Below, piece by piece: positions 1 through 9,608 of a stretch of 64,000 nucleotides of DNA. The stretch covers positions 558,001-622,000 of the forward strand of contig NZ_VOLO01000001.1 in the NCBI RefSeq assembly GCF_007954365.1. The letters run 5' to 3'. This DNA comes from Frigoribacterium sp. ACAM 257 (GTDB lineage: Bacteria > Actinomycetota > Actinomycetes > Actinomycetales > Microbacteriaceae). The translations under genes and the position numbers were made by a program. Every line of letters begins with the position of its first letter. Position 1 is the first letter of the stretch. The notes beneath the pieces are model-generated. The model did not search any database. It saw only the letters and a list, made by a program, of their open reading frames with translations, and was not told the origin of the DNA.

Positions 1-1
1 G

Positions 2-841
2 CTCGACGACGAGGTCCTCGTGGCCGAGTACGGGCCGGACGTCCTCGTGCCGGACGACGTCGCCCCGCACGAGGCCCGCCAGGCAGCCGAGGAAGTCGAG
101 GGAGGCGCGGCGCAGGGCACGCCCTTCGACCGCGCGGAGCAGACCGCCCGCCTCGAGGCCGCCAGCCGCAAGCTCGCGCAGCTCGGCCGCGTCAACCCGC
201 TCGCGCTCGAGGAGTTCGCGGCGCTCGAGCAGCGCCACGCGTTCCTCACCGAGCAGCTCGGCGACCTCACCCGCACGCGGCGCGACCTGCTCGCGATCAT
301 CGACGAGATCGACGAGAAGATGCAGACGGTCTTCGCGAGCGCCTTCGCGGACACGCAGGCCGCCTTCGACCAGGTCTTCCCGGTGCTGTTCCCCGGCGGC
401 AGCGGGTCGCTGCTGCTCACCGACCCCGACGACCTCCTGGCGACCGGCATCGAGGTCACGGTGCGGCCGGCCGGCAAGAAGATCGAGCGCCTGTCGCTGT
501 TGTCGGGCGGGGAGCGGTCGCTCGCCGCGGTCGCGCTGCTGATCGCCATCTTCAAGGCCCGCCCGAGCCCGTTCTACATCATGGACGAGGTGGAGGCGGC
601 CCTCGACGACGCGAACCTCGGCCGCCTCCTCGCGATCTTCGAGGACCTGCGCCAGACGAGCCAGCTCATCGTCATCACGCACCAGAAGCGCACGATGGAG
701 ATCGCCGACGCGCTCTACGGCGTCTCGATGCGCCAGGACGGCGTGAGCGCCGTCGTCGGCCAGCGCGTCGTCACCGACCGCCCGCCGCGGACCGTCGAGG
801 TGGGAGAGAGGGCCTCGGCCCCGACGGGCGCCGTGGGCTAG
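2..841 (+). CDS. smc: Chromosome segregation protein SMC, C-terminal part (5' end outside window)
   Basis: Partial gene: the frame is open from the first bases of the window and ends at TAG 839-841, so only about 280 C-terminal residues are seen. The visible part is the end of the second coiled coil followed by the C-terminal ATPase lobe, with the ABC signature LSGGER, a Walker B region [13 protein letters not shown] and the switch-like [15 protein letters not shown] forms the ATP-driven ring that, with ScpAB, compacts and segregates the chromosome. The neighbour order smc-(insert)-ftsY-ffh is standard in actinobacteria. Its stop codon shares the palindrome CTAG with the stop of the convergent phosphatase gene, so the two transcripts must overlap or be separated by other means. 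Confidence 0.95.
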   Translation, partial: LDDEVLVAEYGPDVLVPDDVAPHEARQAAEEVEGGAAQGTPFDRAEQTARLEAASRKLAQLGRVNPLALEEFAALEQRHAFLTEQLGDLTRTRRDLLAIIDEIDEKMQTVFASAFADTQAAFDQVFPVLFPGGSGSLLLTDPDDLLATGIEVTVRPAGKKIERLSLLSGGERSLAAVALLIAIFKARPSPFYIMDEVEAALDDANLGRLLAIFEDLRQTSQLIVITHQKRTMEIADALYGVSMRQDGVSAVVGQRVVTDRPPRTVEVGERASAPTGAVG

Positions 842-1404
842 ACGGTGCGGTCGTTGATCGAGACGACCTTCCAGGCCGACCCGTCCCACTCGACCGTGTT
901 GGCGGCGGCGTTCTCGATGTGCGGCACCTCGGCGCCCATGATCGCAGCGAGGGTGAAGCGGATGATCGTGCCGTGGCAGACGACGACGATGTGCGCGTCG
1001 GGGCCGTCGAGGGGCAGGCGGGTGTCGCGGATCATCTCGAGCGCGCCCAGGCCGCGCGCGGCGACCGACTCGCGCGGCTCGATGTCGGGGAACGACTCGT
1101 TCGGCTCGTCCGGGATGGGGGAGTCGGGCACCCAGCCCTCCCGTGACGCGTAGTCGCGCTCGATCAGCTCGTCGTAGGCGTCGCCGAGCTCGATGCCGAG
1201 CTCGGCCGCGATGATCTGCGCGGTCTCCCTGGCACGCATGAGCGGCGACGACACGATGGCCGACCACTCGGCGCCGGCGAGCACGCGGGCGGCCTCGAGG
1301 GCCTGGCCGCGGCCGGTGTCGTTCAGCGGGACGTCCGACGAGCCCTGCAGCTTGTCCTGGCTGTTCCAGTCGGTCTGTCCGTGTCGGATGAGCTCGAGTC
1401 GCAT
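838..1404 (-). CDS. Histidine phosphatase family protein (phosphoglycerate mutase-like)
   Basis: 188-residue cytoplasmic protein of the branch-1 histidine phosphatase family. The N-terminal RHGQTDWN (residues 7-14) carries the phosphorylated histidine. The later VVCHGTIIR segment (around 142-150) carries the second catalytic histidine, and the acidic [12 protein letters not shown] segment sits where this family places its proton donor. Members include cofactor-dependent phosphoglycerate mutases, alpha-ribazole phosphatases and broad phosphatases, and the substrate cannot be told from the sequence. ATG start with no strong ribosome-binding site. It is convergent with smc and lies downstream of terC on the same strand, with a strong terminator between. 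Confidence 0.85.
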   Translation of the reverse strand: MRLELIRHGQTDWNSQDKLQGSSDVPLNDTGRGQALEAARVLAGAEWSAIVSSPLMRARETAQIIAAELGIELGDAYDELIERDYASREGWVPDSPIPDEPNESFPDIEPRESVAARGLGALEMIRDTRLPLDGPDAHIVVVCHGTIIRFTLAAIMGAEVPHIENAAANTVEWDGSAWKVVSINDRTV

Positions 1405-1486
1405 GTGCCTGTGGTTCCGTCCTGGTGTCGCGGTCGCGGTCGTGGTGGTGCGGTGTCGCTGTCGTGCAGTGCCGCAGCCAAGCCGA

Positions 1487-1527
1487 GGAGGCGGTGCGCG
1501 CGTCCCGGGGACGCGCGCACCGCCTCC
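1487..1527 (-). terminator. Strong hairpin terminator after terC
   Basis: A perfect 19-bp inverted repeat (arms 1487-1505 and 1509-1527, 3-nt loop) starts 7 nt past the terC stop. It has no clear U-tract, as is common in high-GC actinobacteria. It separates terC from the downstream phosphatase gene. Confidence 0.75.
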
Positions 1528-1533
1528 TGCGCC

Positions 1534-2547
1534 CTAGCGCTCGTCGGCCTCGGCGGTCGTCGCCGGCAGCTTGTTCGGGATGCCGTCCCGCTTCGTCTTG
1601 CGGAGGCTGAGGACCGTCGCCACGGCGATGGTCAGCAGGATGAACCCGAGCGAGAACCAGATCGGGATCTCGGGGATCCACTCGATCGGCTGGCCGCCGT
1701 TGATGAACGGCACCTCGTTGACGTGCAGGGCGTGGAAGACGAGCTTCACGCCGATGAAGGCGAGGATGACGGCGAGGCCCTGGGCCAGGTAGACGAGGCG
1801 CTCGAGCAGGCCGGAGATCAGGAAGTACAGCTGGCGGAGGCCGAGCAGCGAGAACGCGTTCGCGGTGAAGACGATGTACGCCTCCTGCGTCAGGCCGAAG
1901 ATCGCGGGGATCGAGTCGAGCGCGAACAGGACGTCCGTGAGGCCGATCGCGAGCATCACCAGGAACAGCGGCGTGAACAGGCGCTTGCCGTTCACCTTGG
2001 TGGTCAGGCGGTCCTCGTCGTAGTCGTCCGAGGTGGGGACGATGCGGCGCAGCGTGCGGATCAGCTTGCTGTCGGCCTGGTCGCCCTCGTCGTGGCCGCC
2101 GCGCACCTGGCTGTACGCGAGCCAGAAGAGCAGGGCGCCGAAGAGGTAGAAGACCCAGGAGAAGTTGTCGATGATCGCGACGCCGGCGGCGATGAAGAGG
2201 CCGCGCGAGATCAGGGCGATCGCGATGCCGACGAGCAGCACCTTCTGCTGGTAGATCCGCGGCACGGCGAAGCTCGTCATGATGATGAGGAACACGAAGA
2301 GGTTGTCGACCGAGAGGGCCTTCTCGGTGATCCAGCCGGCGAAGTACTCACCGCCGTAGGTCCAGTTCGAGAAGACGCCGACGCCGACGCCGAACAGGAT
2401 CGCGATTCCGATGTACACGATCGACCAGAAGGCCGACTCCCGGATGGTGGGCTCGTGCGGGGTCCTGACGTGGCTGTAGAAGTCGAAGATCAACAGCCCG
2501 AGGATGCCGGCGATGGTGATCGCCCAGGTGAGGAAGTGGACGTCCAT
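1534..2547 (-). CDS. TerC/Alx family integral membrane protein, probable manganese exporter
   Basis: 337 residues, with about 8-9 hydrophobic segments spanning most of the length and a charged cytoplasmic loop at 149-188. Conserved family acidic motifs are present: EKALSVDN (75-82) in one membrane segment and GLTDVLFALDS (202-212) in a later one. TerC/Alx proteins of this size are linked to Mn2+ efflux or metalation of exported proteins. That role is strongly supported here by a yybP-ykoY (Mn2+) riboswitch immediately upstream. ATG start with a good GGAGG 6 nt before it. Expression is therefore expected to rise when intracellular Mn2+ is high. The metal specificity is inferred from the riboswitch and family, not seen directly in the protein. 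Confidence 0.88.
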   Translation of the reverse strand: MDVHFLTWAITIAGILGLLIFDFYSHVRTPHEPTIRESAFWSIVYIGIAILFGVGVGVFSNWTYGGEYFAGWITEKALSVDNLFVFLIIMTSFAVPRIYQQKVLLVGIAIALISRGLFIAAGVAIIDNFSWVFYLFGALLFWLAYSQVRGGHDEGDQADSKLIRTLRRIVPTSDDYDEDRLTTKVNGKRLFTPLFLVMLAIGLTDVLFALDSIPAIFGLTQEAYIVFTANAFSLLGLRQLYFLISGLLERLVYLAQGLAVILAFIGVKLVFHALHVNEVPFINGGQPIEWIPEIPIWFSLGFILLTIAVATVLSLRKTKRDGIPNKLPATTAEADER

Positions 2548-2575
2548 GGTGTACCTCCAGTACGCGACGGGTACT

Positions 2576-2694
2576 GAAGGTCTCTTCCGCCCAGACGGCC
2601 GTCCAGCTCAGCTGGACGGTCGAGGACCGGCGCACCGGGTCGAGATCGGTCTCTTCCGTATTGACGATGACGCCGCGAGGGAGTACTCCCCTTC
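2576..2694 (-). promoter_or_regulatory. yybP-ykoY manganese riboswitch upstream of terC
   Basis: On the minus strand the 5' arm GAAGGGGAGUA (2694-2684) and the 3' arm AGACCUUC (ending 2576) carry the hallmark conserved loops of the yybP-ykoY aptamer. GAAGG (2694-2690) pairs with CCUUC (2580-2576) to form P1. The conserved GCGUCAUCGUCAA segment lies between, followed by a long variable hairpin (CCGUCCAGC/GCUGGACGG). The terC ribosome-binding site lies about 15 nt after P1, and a small AGUAC...GUACU hairpin sits just after P1, so control could be translational. The family is known to sense Mn2+. The match was made by eye; a covariance-model score would confirm it. Confidence 0.88.
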
Positions 2695-2804
2695 AACCCG
2701 CTGAGCTTACATCGACTGCAACGGTCGCGTCGGTCTCGGGCCCGAGAACGAGTGCCCTTGGCTCACGTCAGCTCGCCGTCGCTCGCCTCAGTAGGCTGTG
2801 GCGC

Positions 2805-3674
2805 ATGGCTTCCCCCTGGTCCCTGTCCGGTGCCCTCCGCGGCATGTTCGCGAAGAAGACGATCGACGACACCACCTGGGACGAGCTCGAGGAGGCGCTG
2901 ATCGGCGCCGACTTCGGCCCCGACGTCACCGAGCAGGTCGTCGACGACCTGCGCGAGAAGGTGCAGCGCTACGCGACGACCGACCCGGCCGATCTCAAGC
3001 GCATGCTGCGTGAGACGCTGGAGGAGCGGCTGTCGGTGCTCGACTCGACGCTGAAGCTCAGCGCGCGGCCCGCGGTCGTGCTGATGGTCGGCGTCAACGG
3101 GGTCGGCAAGACCACCACGATCGGAAAGTTCGCCAAGTTCCTCCGCAACTTCGACCGCTCGGTCGTGGTCGGTGCGGCCGACACCTTCCGCGCAGCTGCC
3201 GTCGAGCAGGTCGCGACCTGGGCCGAGCGTGCGGGCGCCCAGATCGTCCGGCCGCAGCAGCCGGGACAGGACCCGGCCTCCGTGGCCTTCCAGACCGTCG
3301 AGTACGCGATGCGCGAGGGCATCGAGATCGTCCTGATCGACACCGCCGGCCGCCTGCAGACGAAGTCGGGCCTGATGGACGAGCTCGGCAAGATCAAGCG
3401 CGTCGTCGAGAAGCAGACCGAGATCGCCGAGGTGCTGCTCGTGCTCGACGCCACCACCGGCCAGAACGGCCTGGCGCAGGCTCAGGCGTTCATCGAGCAC
3501 GCCGGCGTCACGGGCCTCGTCCTGACCAAGCTCGACGGCTCGGCCCGCGGCGGGTTCGTGCTCGCCGTGCAGGAGCAGACCGGCATCCCGATCAAGCTCG
3601 TCGGGCAGGGCGAGGGCATCGCCGACCTGACCGGCTTCACCCCCCACGTCTTCGTCCAGAACCTCATCGGCTAG
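2805..3674 (+). CDS. ftsY: Signal recognition particle receptor FtsY
   Basis: 289 residues. SRP-family GTPase that docks SRP-ribosome complexes at the membrane. The N domain is residues 1-85. The G domain has G1 [10 protein letters not shown] (97-106), ADTFRAAA (125-132), G3 DTAGR (179-183), G4 TKLD and the closing loop GQGEGIADL. It lacks the long acidic A domain of E. coli FtsY, as in many Gram-positives. The frame stays open upstream to 2661, but the ATG at 2805 is chosen because TAGGCT (2792-2797) lies exactly 7 nt before it, fitting a leaderless transcript, and because the N domain starts there. It lies just before ffh, so both SRP GTPases are adjacent. Confidence 0.95.
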   Translation: MASPWSLSGALRGMFAKKTIDDTTWDELEEALIGADFGPDVTEQVVDDLREKVQRYATTDPADLKRMLRETLEERLSVLDSTLKLSARPAVVLMVGVNGVGKTTTIGKFAKFLRNFDRSVVVGAADTFRAAAVEQVATWAERAGAQIVRPQQPGQDPASVAFQTVEYAMREGIEIVLIDTAGRLQTKSGLMDELGKIKRVVEKQTEIAEVLLVLDATTGQNGLAQAQAFIEHAGVTGLVLTKLDGSARGGFVLAVQEQTGIPIKLVGQGEGIADLTGFTPHVFVQNLIG

Positions 3675-3718
3675 GACGCGCGACCCCGCTGCCCCGGGTC
3701 AGTTAAGATGGGGCCACC

Positions 3719-5284
3719 ATGGCCACATTCGGAACCCTCTCTGACCGCCTCGCGGACACGTTCAAGAACCTCCGCAACAAGGGCAAGCTCACGCCCGCCG
3801 ACGTCGACGGCACCGTCCGTGAGATCCGGCGCGCGCTGCTCGACGCCGACGTCGCGTTCGAGGTCGTCAAGGCGTTCACCACCAAGATCCGTGAGCGCGC
3901 CCTGGGCGACGAGGTCAACAAGGCGCTGAACCCCGCCCAGCAGGTCGTCCAGATCGTCAACGAAGAGCTGATCGAGATCCTCGGCGGCCAGCAGCGCCGC
4001 CTCGAGTTCGCGAAGAACCCGCCGACCGTCATCATGCTCGCCGGCCTGCAGGGCGCCGGCAAGACGACCCTCGCCGGCAAGCTCGCCAAGTGGCTCGCGA
4101 AGGACGGCCACACGCCCCTCCTCGTGGCCTGTGACCTCCAGCGCCCCAACGCCGTGCAGCAGCTCCAGGTCGTGGGCCAGCAGGCGGGCGCAGCCGTGTT
4201 CGCGCCCGAGCCGGGCAACGGCGTCGGCGACCCGGTCAAGGTCGCCAAGCAGGCGATCAAGTTCGCGCGGGACAAGGTCTACGACACGGTCATCGTCGAC
4301 ACCGCCGGTCGCCTCGGCGTCGACGCCGAGCTGATGAAGCAGGCCGCCAACATCCGCAAGGCGATCGATCCCGACGAGGTCCTCTTCGTCATCGACGCCA
4401 TGATCGGACAGGACGCGGTCGCGACGGCCAAGGCCTTCCAGGCGGGCGTCGACTTCACGGGCGTCGTGCTGTCGAAGCTCGACGGCGACGCCCGCGGCGG
4501 CGCGGCCCTCAGCGTCGCGTCGGTCACCGGCCGGCCGATCATGTTCGCCTCGACCGGCGAGACGCTCGACGCGTTCGAGCCGTTCCACCCCGACCGCATG
4601 GCGAGCCGCATCCTCGACCTCGGCGACATCCTCTCCCTGATCGAGCAGGCGCAGGGCGCCTTCGACGAAGAAGAGGCCCGGGCCGTCGCGGAGAAGATCG
4701 CGACCGACAACTTCACCCTCGACGACTTCCTGAAGCAGATGCAGCAGCTGCGCAAGATGGGGTCGATCAAGGGCATGCTCGGCATGCTCCCCGGCGCGAA
4801 GGGCATGCGCGAGCAGCTCGAGAACTTCGACGAGCGCGAGATCGTGCGCACCGAGGCGATCATCCAGTCGATGACCCCTCAGGAGAGAGCGCTGCCGAAG
4901 CTCCTCAACGGCTCGCGTCGGCTCCGCATCGCACGCGGCTCCGGCATGACCGTCACCGACGTGAACCAGCTCGTGCAGCGCTTCGAGCAGGCCTCCAAGA
5001 TGATGAAGACCGTGGCGAAGGGCGGCGTGCCGCAGGTGCCCGGCATGGGGCCGATCCCCGGCGCGTCCTACGGCGGCAAGAAGCAGCAGCCGAAGAAGAA
5101 GGGCTCGAAGGCCGGCAACCCCGCCAAGCGTGCCGCCCAGAACGCCGCCCTCGCCTCCGGCGGGTCGGCAGGCGGCTCGAGTGGTTCCGCGGGCGGCTCG
5201 GGCTTCGGCCTGGGCGGCGGCGGTGGCAAGGCGCCGACCGAGGAAGAGCTCGCCTCGCTGCAGAAGATGATCGGCCGCGGCTAG
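3719..5284 (+). CDS. ffh: Signal recognition particle protein Ffh (SRP54)
   Basis: 521 residues. N domain 1-90; G domain with G1 GLQGAGKTT (109-117), DLQRP, DTAGR, LSKLDGDARGG; then the methionine-rich M domain (about 300-445, with GMLGMLPGAKGM) that binds signal peptides and 4.5S RNA. The C-terminal tail is lysine-rich, then glycine/serine-rich (about 455-505), longer than in E. coli. ATG start; TAAGAT (3704-3709) lies 9 nt upstream, so the mRNA is probably leaderless or nearly so. No 4.5S RNA gene was recognised in the window. Convergent with the ybdK-like gene, with a palindromic terminator between. Confidence 0.97.
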   Translation: MATFGTLSDRLADTFKNLRNKGKLTPADVDGTVREIRRALLDADVAFEVVKAFTTKIRERALGDEVNKALNPAQQVVQIVNEELIEILGGQQRRLEFAKNPPTVIMLAGLQGAGKTTLAGKLAKWLAKDGHTPLLVACDLQRPNAVQQLQVVGQQAGAAVFAPEPGNGVGDPVKVAKQAIKFARDKVYDTVIVDTAGRLGVDAELMKQAANIRKAIDPDEVLFVIDAMIGQDAVATAKAFQAGVDFTGVVLSKLDGDARGGAALSVASVTGRPIMFASTGETLDAFEPFHPDRMASRILDLGDILSLIEQAQGAFDEEEARAVAEKIATDNFTLDDFLKQMQQLRKMGSIKGMLGMLPGAKGMREQLENFDEREIVRTEAIIQSMTPQERALPKLLNGSRRLRIARGSGMTVTDVNQLVQRFEQASKMMKTVAKGGVPQVPGMGPIPGASYGGKKQQPKKKGSKAGNPAKRAAQNAALASGGSAGGSSGSAGGSGFGLGGGGGKAPTEEELASLQKMIGRG

Positions 5285-5317
5285 CGCCGGTCAGGGGCGC
5301 AGGCCCCCGAGAGCGCA

Positions 5318-5347
5318 GGAGGCGCGGGTCGGCCGACCCGCGCCTCC
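5318..5347. terminator. Bidirectional terminator between ffh and the YbdK-like gene
   Basis: A perfect 15-bp palindrome (5318-5332 / 5333-5347) lies between two convergent stop codons. The innermost bases must open to make a loop. It can serve both strands. Confidence 0.7.
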
Positions 5348-5353
5348 TCCCGT

Positions 5354-6499
5354 TTACGAGGCGGGCGCGATCCCCTCGCGGAGCTCGCGTACGAGCGACG
5401 AGACGACCGGCCGCAGGTCGCCCCCGTGCTGTGCGGAGACGGTGAGCTGTCTTTGGTAGCTGGCGCCGCGCTCGACGATCGTGTCAACGCCGCGGAGCTG
5501 CTCGAGGCAGCCGAGACGCTCGGCGACGGGCTCGAGGTCGACCAGCAGGTCACGCAGGTCGTCGGTCACCAGTCGCTCGTTGCCGGCGGCGTCGAGGATG
5601 ACGATCGCGTCCATGCCGTAGCGGGCCGCCCGCCACTTGTTCTCGCGGACGAACCAGGGCTGCATCTGCGCGGGCTCGTGACCCTGGTCGAGCTTCGTCG
5701 ACATGTCGTCGACGAGGCACTGGACGAGCGCCGCCATCGCACCGACCTCCTCGAAGGTGGAGATGCCGTCGAAGACGCGGGTCTCGAGGGTGCCCCACTT
5801 CGGCGACGGGCGGAGGTCCCAGCGCAGCTCACTGTGGTCGTCGATGACGCCGGTGTGGGTCATGTCGGCGACCATCTCCTCGTAGTTCGCCCAGGCGCCG
5901 AACTGCGGGGGGAGGCCGGCGGTGGGCAGCTGCTGGAACATGAGCGCGCGGTTGGACGCGTAGCCCGTCTCCTCCCCGACCCAGAAGGGGCTCGACGCGG
6001 TGAGCGCCTGGAAGTGCGGCAGCCAGGTGAGCAGGCCGTTCAGGATCGGCAGCACCTTGTCGCGGGAGTCGATGCCGACGTGCACGTGGACGCCCCAGAT
6101 CATCATCTGTCGGCCCCACCAACGCGTCCGGTCGATCAGCGTGGCGTAGCGCTCCTTGTCGGGCGTGACGTCCTGGTCGGCGTACCGGCTGAACGGGTGG
6201 GTGCCCGCGCACATCAGGTCGGCGCCGAGCAGCTCGGCGCTGGCCTGGACGTGGTCGATGGTGGAGCGGAGATCGTCGACGGCGTCGGACACCCGGCGGT
6301 GGACGCCCGTCACGACCTCGACGGTGTTGGTGAGCAGCTCGCCCGTGAGGCGCTCGGGGCCGTCGTCGTTGAGGTGCGCCAGGTCGGCGAGCACGGCCGG
6401 CGCGTGGGGGGCGAGCTCGCCGCTGTCCTGGTCGACGAGGGCCAGCTCCCACTCGACGCCGAGGGTCGAGGGCTCGGAGCTGGTGAAGTCGATGCGCAT
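5354..6499 (-). CDS. ybdK: Carboxylate-amine ligase, YbdK-type glutamate-cysteine ligase (GCS2 family)
   Basis: 381 residues. Family signature near the N-terminus (GVEWELALVD, residues 14-23), a substrate-loop region GAHPFSRY-like (AGTHPFSRYAD), GVHVHVGID and WDLRPSPKWGTLETRVFD, all characteristic of the ATP-grasp-like GCS2/YbdK family. These enzymes ligate glutamate to amines or cysteine. E. coli YbdK has weak gamma-glutamylcysteine synthetase activity, while actinobacterial relatives are often of unknown substrate. The frame extends to 6544, but ATG 6499 is chosen because the conserved domain begins at once (MRIDFTSS) and a GAGAG-rich site lies upstream. Stands alone, convergent with ffh. 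Confidence 0.85.
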   Translation of the reverse strand: MRIDFTSSEPSTLGVEWELALVDQDSGELAPHAPAVLADLAHLNDDGPERLTGELLTNTVEVVTGVHRRVSDAVDDLRSTIDHVQASAELLGADLMCAGTHPFSRYADQDVTPDKERYATLIDRTRWWGRQMMIWGVHVHVGIDSRDKVLPILNGLLTWLPHFQALTASSPFWVGEETGYASNRALMFQQLPTAGLPPQFGAWANYEEMVADMTHTGVIDDHSELRWDLRPSPKWGTLETRVFDGISTFEEVGAMAALVQCLVDDMSTKLDQGHEPAQMQPWFVRENKWRAARYGMDAIVILDAAGNERLVTDDLRDLLVDLEPVAERLGCLEQLRGVDTIVERGASYQRQLTVSAQHGGDLRPVVSSLVRELREGIAPAS

Positions 6500-6751
6500 G
6501 CTGCCTGCTCTCTCGTCGGGGGCGCGGGGCCCCGGCTGCACCATCCTGGCAGCCGCCCGCCGTCGGGGTCCGCCGACACGATCTCGCTGGAGTGGCAGAT
6601 GGGCCTCCGGGTCTGCAACAATGGTGGGTCGAGTCTTCGGTCGTCCGACCCTCTAATCAGGTGGCCGCCAGACCTCATAGAGCTTTCGAGCCGAGTGTGC
6701 CCCCACGCTCACGGCTAGCAACTCGCCCACATCACATCACACAGGAGAATT

Positions 6752-7174
6752 GTGGCTGTCAAGATCCGTCTCAAGCGCATGGGCAAGATCCGTGCTCCGT
6801 ACTACCGCATCGTCGTCGCCGACTCGCGCACCAAGCGCGACGGTCGTGTCATCGAGGAGATCGGCAAGTACCACCCCACCGAGGAGCCCTCGTTCATCGA
6901 GGTCGACTCCGACCGTGCGCAGTACTGGCTCGGTGTGGGCGCCCAGCCGTCCGAGCAGGTCGCCGCCATCCTCAAGCTCACGGGCGACTGGGGCCGCTTC
7001 AAGGGCGACGCCGACGCTGTCAGCACCGTCAAGACCAAGGCTCCGAAAGAGGCCTTCGTCGCCGACGAGAAGAAGAAGCCCGTGCTCGTCCCGAAGTCGG
7101 ACAAGCCCGCCAAGGCCGAGCCCGCCGAGGCTCCGGCCGAGGCTTCTGACGCCGCCGAGACCACCGAGGCGTAG
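6752..7174 (+). CDS. rpsP: 30S ribosomal protein S16
   Basis: 140 residues. The first ~90 residues are the S16 fold ([20 protein letters not shown], then [14 protein letters not shown]). The remainder is a lysine-then-alanine/glutamate-rich extension (about residues 95-140), longer than the ~80-residue E. coli protein and typical of actinobacteria. GTG start with AGGAGA 6-7 nt upstream. First gene of a compact operon rpsP-khpA-rimM-trmD with intergenic gaps of 3-10 nt. S16 binds 16S rRNA early in 30S assembly. Confidence 0.97.
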   Translation: MAVKIRLKRMGKIRAPYYRIVVADSRTKRDGRVIEEIGKYHPTEEPSFIEVDSDRAQYWLGVGAQPSEQVAAILKLTGDWGRFKGDADAVSTVKTKAPKEAFVADEKKKPVLVPKSDKPAKAEPAEAPAEASDAAETTEA

Positions 7175-7177
7175 TCA

Positions 7178-7414
7178 GTGCTCGCACCTGCACTCGAACA
7201 CCTCGTCCGGGGGATCGTCGATCACCCGGACGAGGTGCAGGTCGTCGAGTCGTCGTCGCCCCGCGGCGACGTGCTCGAGGTGCACGTCCACCCCGACGAC
7301 CTCGGGCGGGTCATCGGCCGTTCCGGCCGGACCGCCAAGGCTCTCCGCACGCTCGTGACGGCGATCGCCGACGGCAAGCGCGTCCGGGTCGACGTCGTCG
7401 ACAGCGACTCCTGA
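7178..7414 (+). CDS. khpA: KH-domain RNA-binding protein KhpA
   Basis: 78 residues, a single type-II KH domain. The RNA-contact loop is VIGRSGRTAKALRTLV (about residues 47-62), with the conserved ALEHLVRGIVDHPDEV start. In Gram-positives KhpA pairs with KhpB/Jag to bind RNA and influence cell elongation and division. GTG start 3 nt after the rpsP stop and 3 nt before rimM, so it is translationally linked to both. The position between rpsP and rimM is the usual one in Firmicutes and actinobacteria. Confidence 0.93.
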   Translation: MLAPALEHLVRGIVDHPDEVQVVESSSPRGDVLEVHVHPDDLGRVIGRSGRTAKALRTLVTAIADGKRVRVDVVDSDS

Positions 7415-7417
7415 GCC

Positions 7418-8074
7418 GTGGCAGCCACGGACAAGACCCAGCTCCGCGTGGGGCGCCTCACCAAGGCCCACGGCCTCAAGGGCGCGCTCAAGCTCGAGCT
7501 CTTCACCGACACTCCTGAGCAGCGCTTCACGCCGGGCGCCTCGTTCACGCTGCAGGTCCCCGAGACCAGCGAGTGGAGCGGCAAGACCCTCACCCTCGGC
7601 GAGCTCCGGTGGTACAACGGCCACCCCGTGGGCTTCTTCGAGGGCGTCGACGACCGCACGGCTGCCGAGTCCCTCGTGAAGGCCATCCTCTGGGTCGACC
7701 AAGACCTGGACGAGCTCCCCGACGAAGACGACGCCTGGTACCACCACCAGCTCGTCGGCCTCCGGGTCGAGCGCGACGGCGCCGTCGTCGGCACCGTGTC
7801 GCGTGTCGACCACCTGCCCGCACAGGATCTCCTGGCCGTCGAGACGGAGCAGGGCGAGGTCCTCGTTCCCTTCGTCAGTGCTCTCGTGCCCTCGGTCGAC
7901 ATCGAGGCGGGCGTGGTCACGGTGACTCCGCCTCCCGGGCTCTTCGAGGAGCTCGCGGACGACTCGTCCGATGCCGACGCGGACGACTCGCCAGTCGCGG
8001 ACGACTCGTCGGCGGTCGACGCCTCGGCCGACGCTGAGGCTGAGAACGCGTCCCGTCCCGTCGACGAGAGCTGA
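7418..8074 (+). CDS. rimM: 16S rRNA-processing protein RimM
   Basis: 218 residues. RimM N domain ([20 protein letters not shown], about 8-27) and PRC-barrel C domain (about 100-175: [41 protein letters not shown]). A repetitive Asp/Ala/Ser tail follows (about 183-218, with runs of DDS), probably disordered. RimM binds ribosomal protein S19 and assists 30S head maturation. GTG start after the khpA stop. Its partner trmD follows 10 nt later. Confidence 0.95.
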   Translation: MAATDKTQLRVGRLTKAHGLKGALKLELFTDTPEQRFTPGASFTLQVPETSEWSGKTLTLGELRWYNGHPVGFFEGVDDRTAAESLVKAILWVDQDLDELPDEDDAWYHHQLVGLRVERDGAVVGTVSRVDHLPAQDLLAVETEQGEVLVPFVSALVPSVDIEAGVVTVTPPPGLFEELADDSSDADADDSPVADDSSAVDASADAEAENASRPVDES

Positions 8075-8084
8075 CGGCTCAGCG

Positions 8085-8777
8085 GTGCGCATCGACATCG
8101 TGTCGATCTTCCCGGAGTTCTTCTCCGTGCTCGACATCTCCCTGCTCGGCAAGGCCCGACAGCAGGGTCTCCTCGACGTGGCGGTGCACGATCTGCGCGA
8201 CTTCACGCACGACCGGCACCGCACCGTCGACGACACCCCCTACGGCGGGGGGGCGGGCATGGTCATGAAGCCCGAGCCCTGGGGCGAGGCGCTCGACCAC
8301 GTGCTGGGCGACGAGGCCGACCCCGAGGCGACCACGGTCATCGTGCCGTCGCCGGCCGGTACGCCCTTCACCCAGGCGCTGGCGCGCGAGCTCGCCGCCG
8401 TGCCGCACCTCGTCTTCACCTGTGGGCGCTACGAGGGCATCGACCAGCGCGTCGTCGAGCACGCGTCGTCGCGGGTGACCGTGCGCGAGATCAGCCTGGG
8501 CGACTACGTCCTGAACGGCGGCGAGGTCGCCGTCACGGCGATGATCGAGGCGGTCGGCCGTCTCGTCCCCGGCGTCGTCGGCAACCCGGAGAGCCTGACC
8601 GAGGAAAGCCACGAGGGCGGTCTGCTCGAGTACCCCAGCTACACGAAGCCCGCCTCGTGGCGCGGCCTCGACGTGCCGCCGGTGCTCATGGGCGGCAACC
8701 ACGGAGCGATCGCCTCGTGGCGCCACGAGCAGCAGCTCGAGCGCACGCGCCGGGTCCGGCCCGACCTGCTCGGCTGA
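8085..8777 (+). CDS. trmD: tRNA (guanine-37-N1)-methyltransferase TrmD
   Basis: 230 residues. SPOUT-class methyltransferase making m1G37 in tRNAs with G36-G37, which prevents frameshifting. Motifs: N-terminal [26 protein letters not shown] (about 58-71), the SAM-binding trefoil knot with [26 protein letters not shown], and [14 protein letters not shown] near the C-terminus. The frame is open farther upstream (overlapping rimM), but GTG 8085 gives the canonical N-terminus. Last gene of the rpsP operon; a GC-rich 7-bp hairpin (8778-8800) follows. Confidence 0.96.
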   Translation: MRIDIVSIFPEFFSVLDISLLGKARQQGLLDVAVHDLRDFTHDRHRTVDDTPYGGGAGMVMKPEPWGEALDHVLGDEADPEATTVIVPSPAGTPFTQALARELAAVPHLVFTCGRYEGIDQRVVEHASSRVTVREISLGDYVLNGGEVAVTAMIEAVGRLVPGVVGNPESLTEESHEGGLLEYPSYTKPASWRGLDVPPVLMGGNHGAIASWRHEQQLERTRRVRPDLLG

Positions 8778-8851
8778 GCCCGGCGCTTCTGCGGCCGGGC
8801 CTCGTCCGACTTCGCAGCCAGTTCTCCGCCGGTCGCCCGTACCCTCGGGGC

Positions 8852-9421
8852 ATGGCGATCCGTCGAGTCCTGTACCGCCTCCTCTGGCCTGCCGTCTTCG
8901 TGCTGCCCCTCTGGGTGCTCTTCGGGCGGGCCTTCTTCGGCGTCCCGCTGGGGCTCCAGGTCCTCGGGCAGCTCGTGCTCGTGCCGCTGCTCTTCGTCGG
9001 CCAGGCGATCGCCGCGGGCGTCGTCACGGCCCGGCGCAGCGTCCGCGACCAACGAGCGGTCTCGTGGGTCGACGCAGGCCTGCTCGCTCTCACCTGGGCG
9101 GCCCAGCTGGCCCTCGGCTTCTTCCTCGTCGACGGGTCGGCCGCCTCCTCGGCGTCGTCGGCCTTCACCCGTGTGGTGCCCGGCGGCGACCTCGATCTCT
9201 CGAGCGCCCTCTTCGGGCTGTCGGCGGTCGTGACCGTCGCCGGCGGGCTCGGCCTGCTCGCGGCCGCCGTGTGGCAGTTCCTGGCGGAGGCGCGGCGTCG
9301 GGTGGCAGCGTCGTTGGCCGATCTCGACAGGGTCGCCACGGCTGCTCGGGTCGACGCCCGCGCCGGGGGAGTCGCCGCGGGGGACCCCGCCCGCGTCATC
9401 CGCATCTCGCCGCGGGAGTAG
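8852..9421 (+). CDS. Conserved membrane protein of unknown function between trmD and rplS
   Basis: 189 residues, no family recognised with certainty. Predicted membrane segments: about 11-30, 35-58 (with [17 protein letters not shown]), 74-93 and 113-140. The C-terminal ~45 residues are charged, with arginine/aspartate-rich helices, and probably cytoplasmic. ATG 8852 is chosen over the longer upstream frame because it lies 6 nt after TACCCT (8840-8845), a leaderless-type -10, and because the protein then begins with a basic [11 protein letters not shown] segment preceding the first membrane helix. Its position between trmD and rplS suggests only co-location, not function. Confidence 0.7.
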   Translation: MAIRRVLYRLLWPAVFVLPLWVLFGRAFFGVPLGLQVLGQLVLVPLLFVGQAIAAGVVTARRSVRDQRAVSWVDAGLLALTWAAQLALGFFLVDGSAASSASSAFTRVVPGGDLDLSSALFGLSAVVTVAGGLGLLAAAVWQFLAEARRRVAASLADLDRVATAARVDARAGGVAAGDPARVIRISPRE

Positions 9422-9608
9422 CGAGGCGGCACCGAGCCTCCGCGGTGGCGTGGGAGCGCGCGGCTGTGGCATGATTGACGCTTGTGCCTGGGCACGACTC
9501 TGCCTCAGGGGAGTCTGCCTCTCCAGAGCACGTCTTCTTCATCACCAGATGGTGGGCATCCACCACGAACGGCAGTCGACCTGTGGCGGCTGCAGAGAGC
9601 GAACGACT

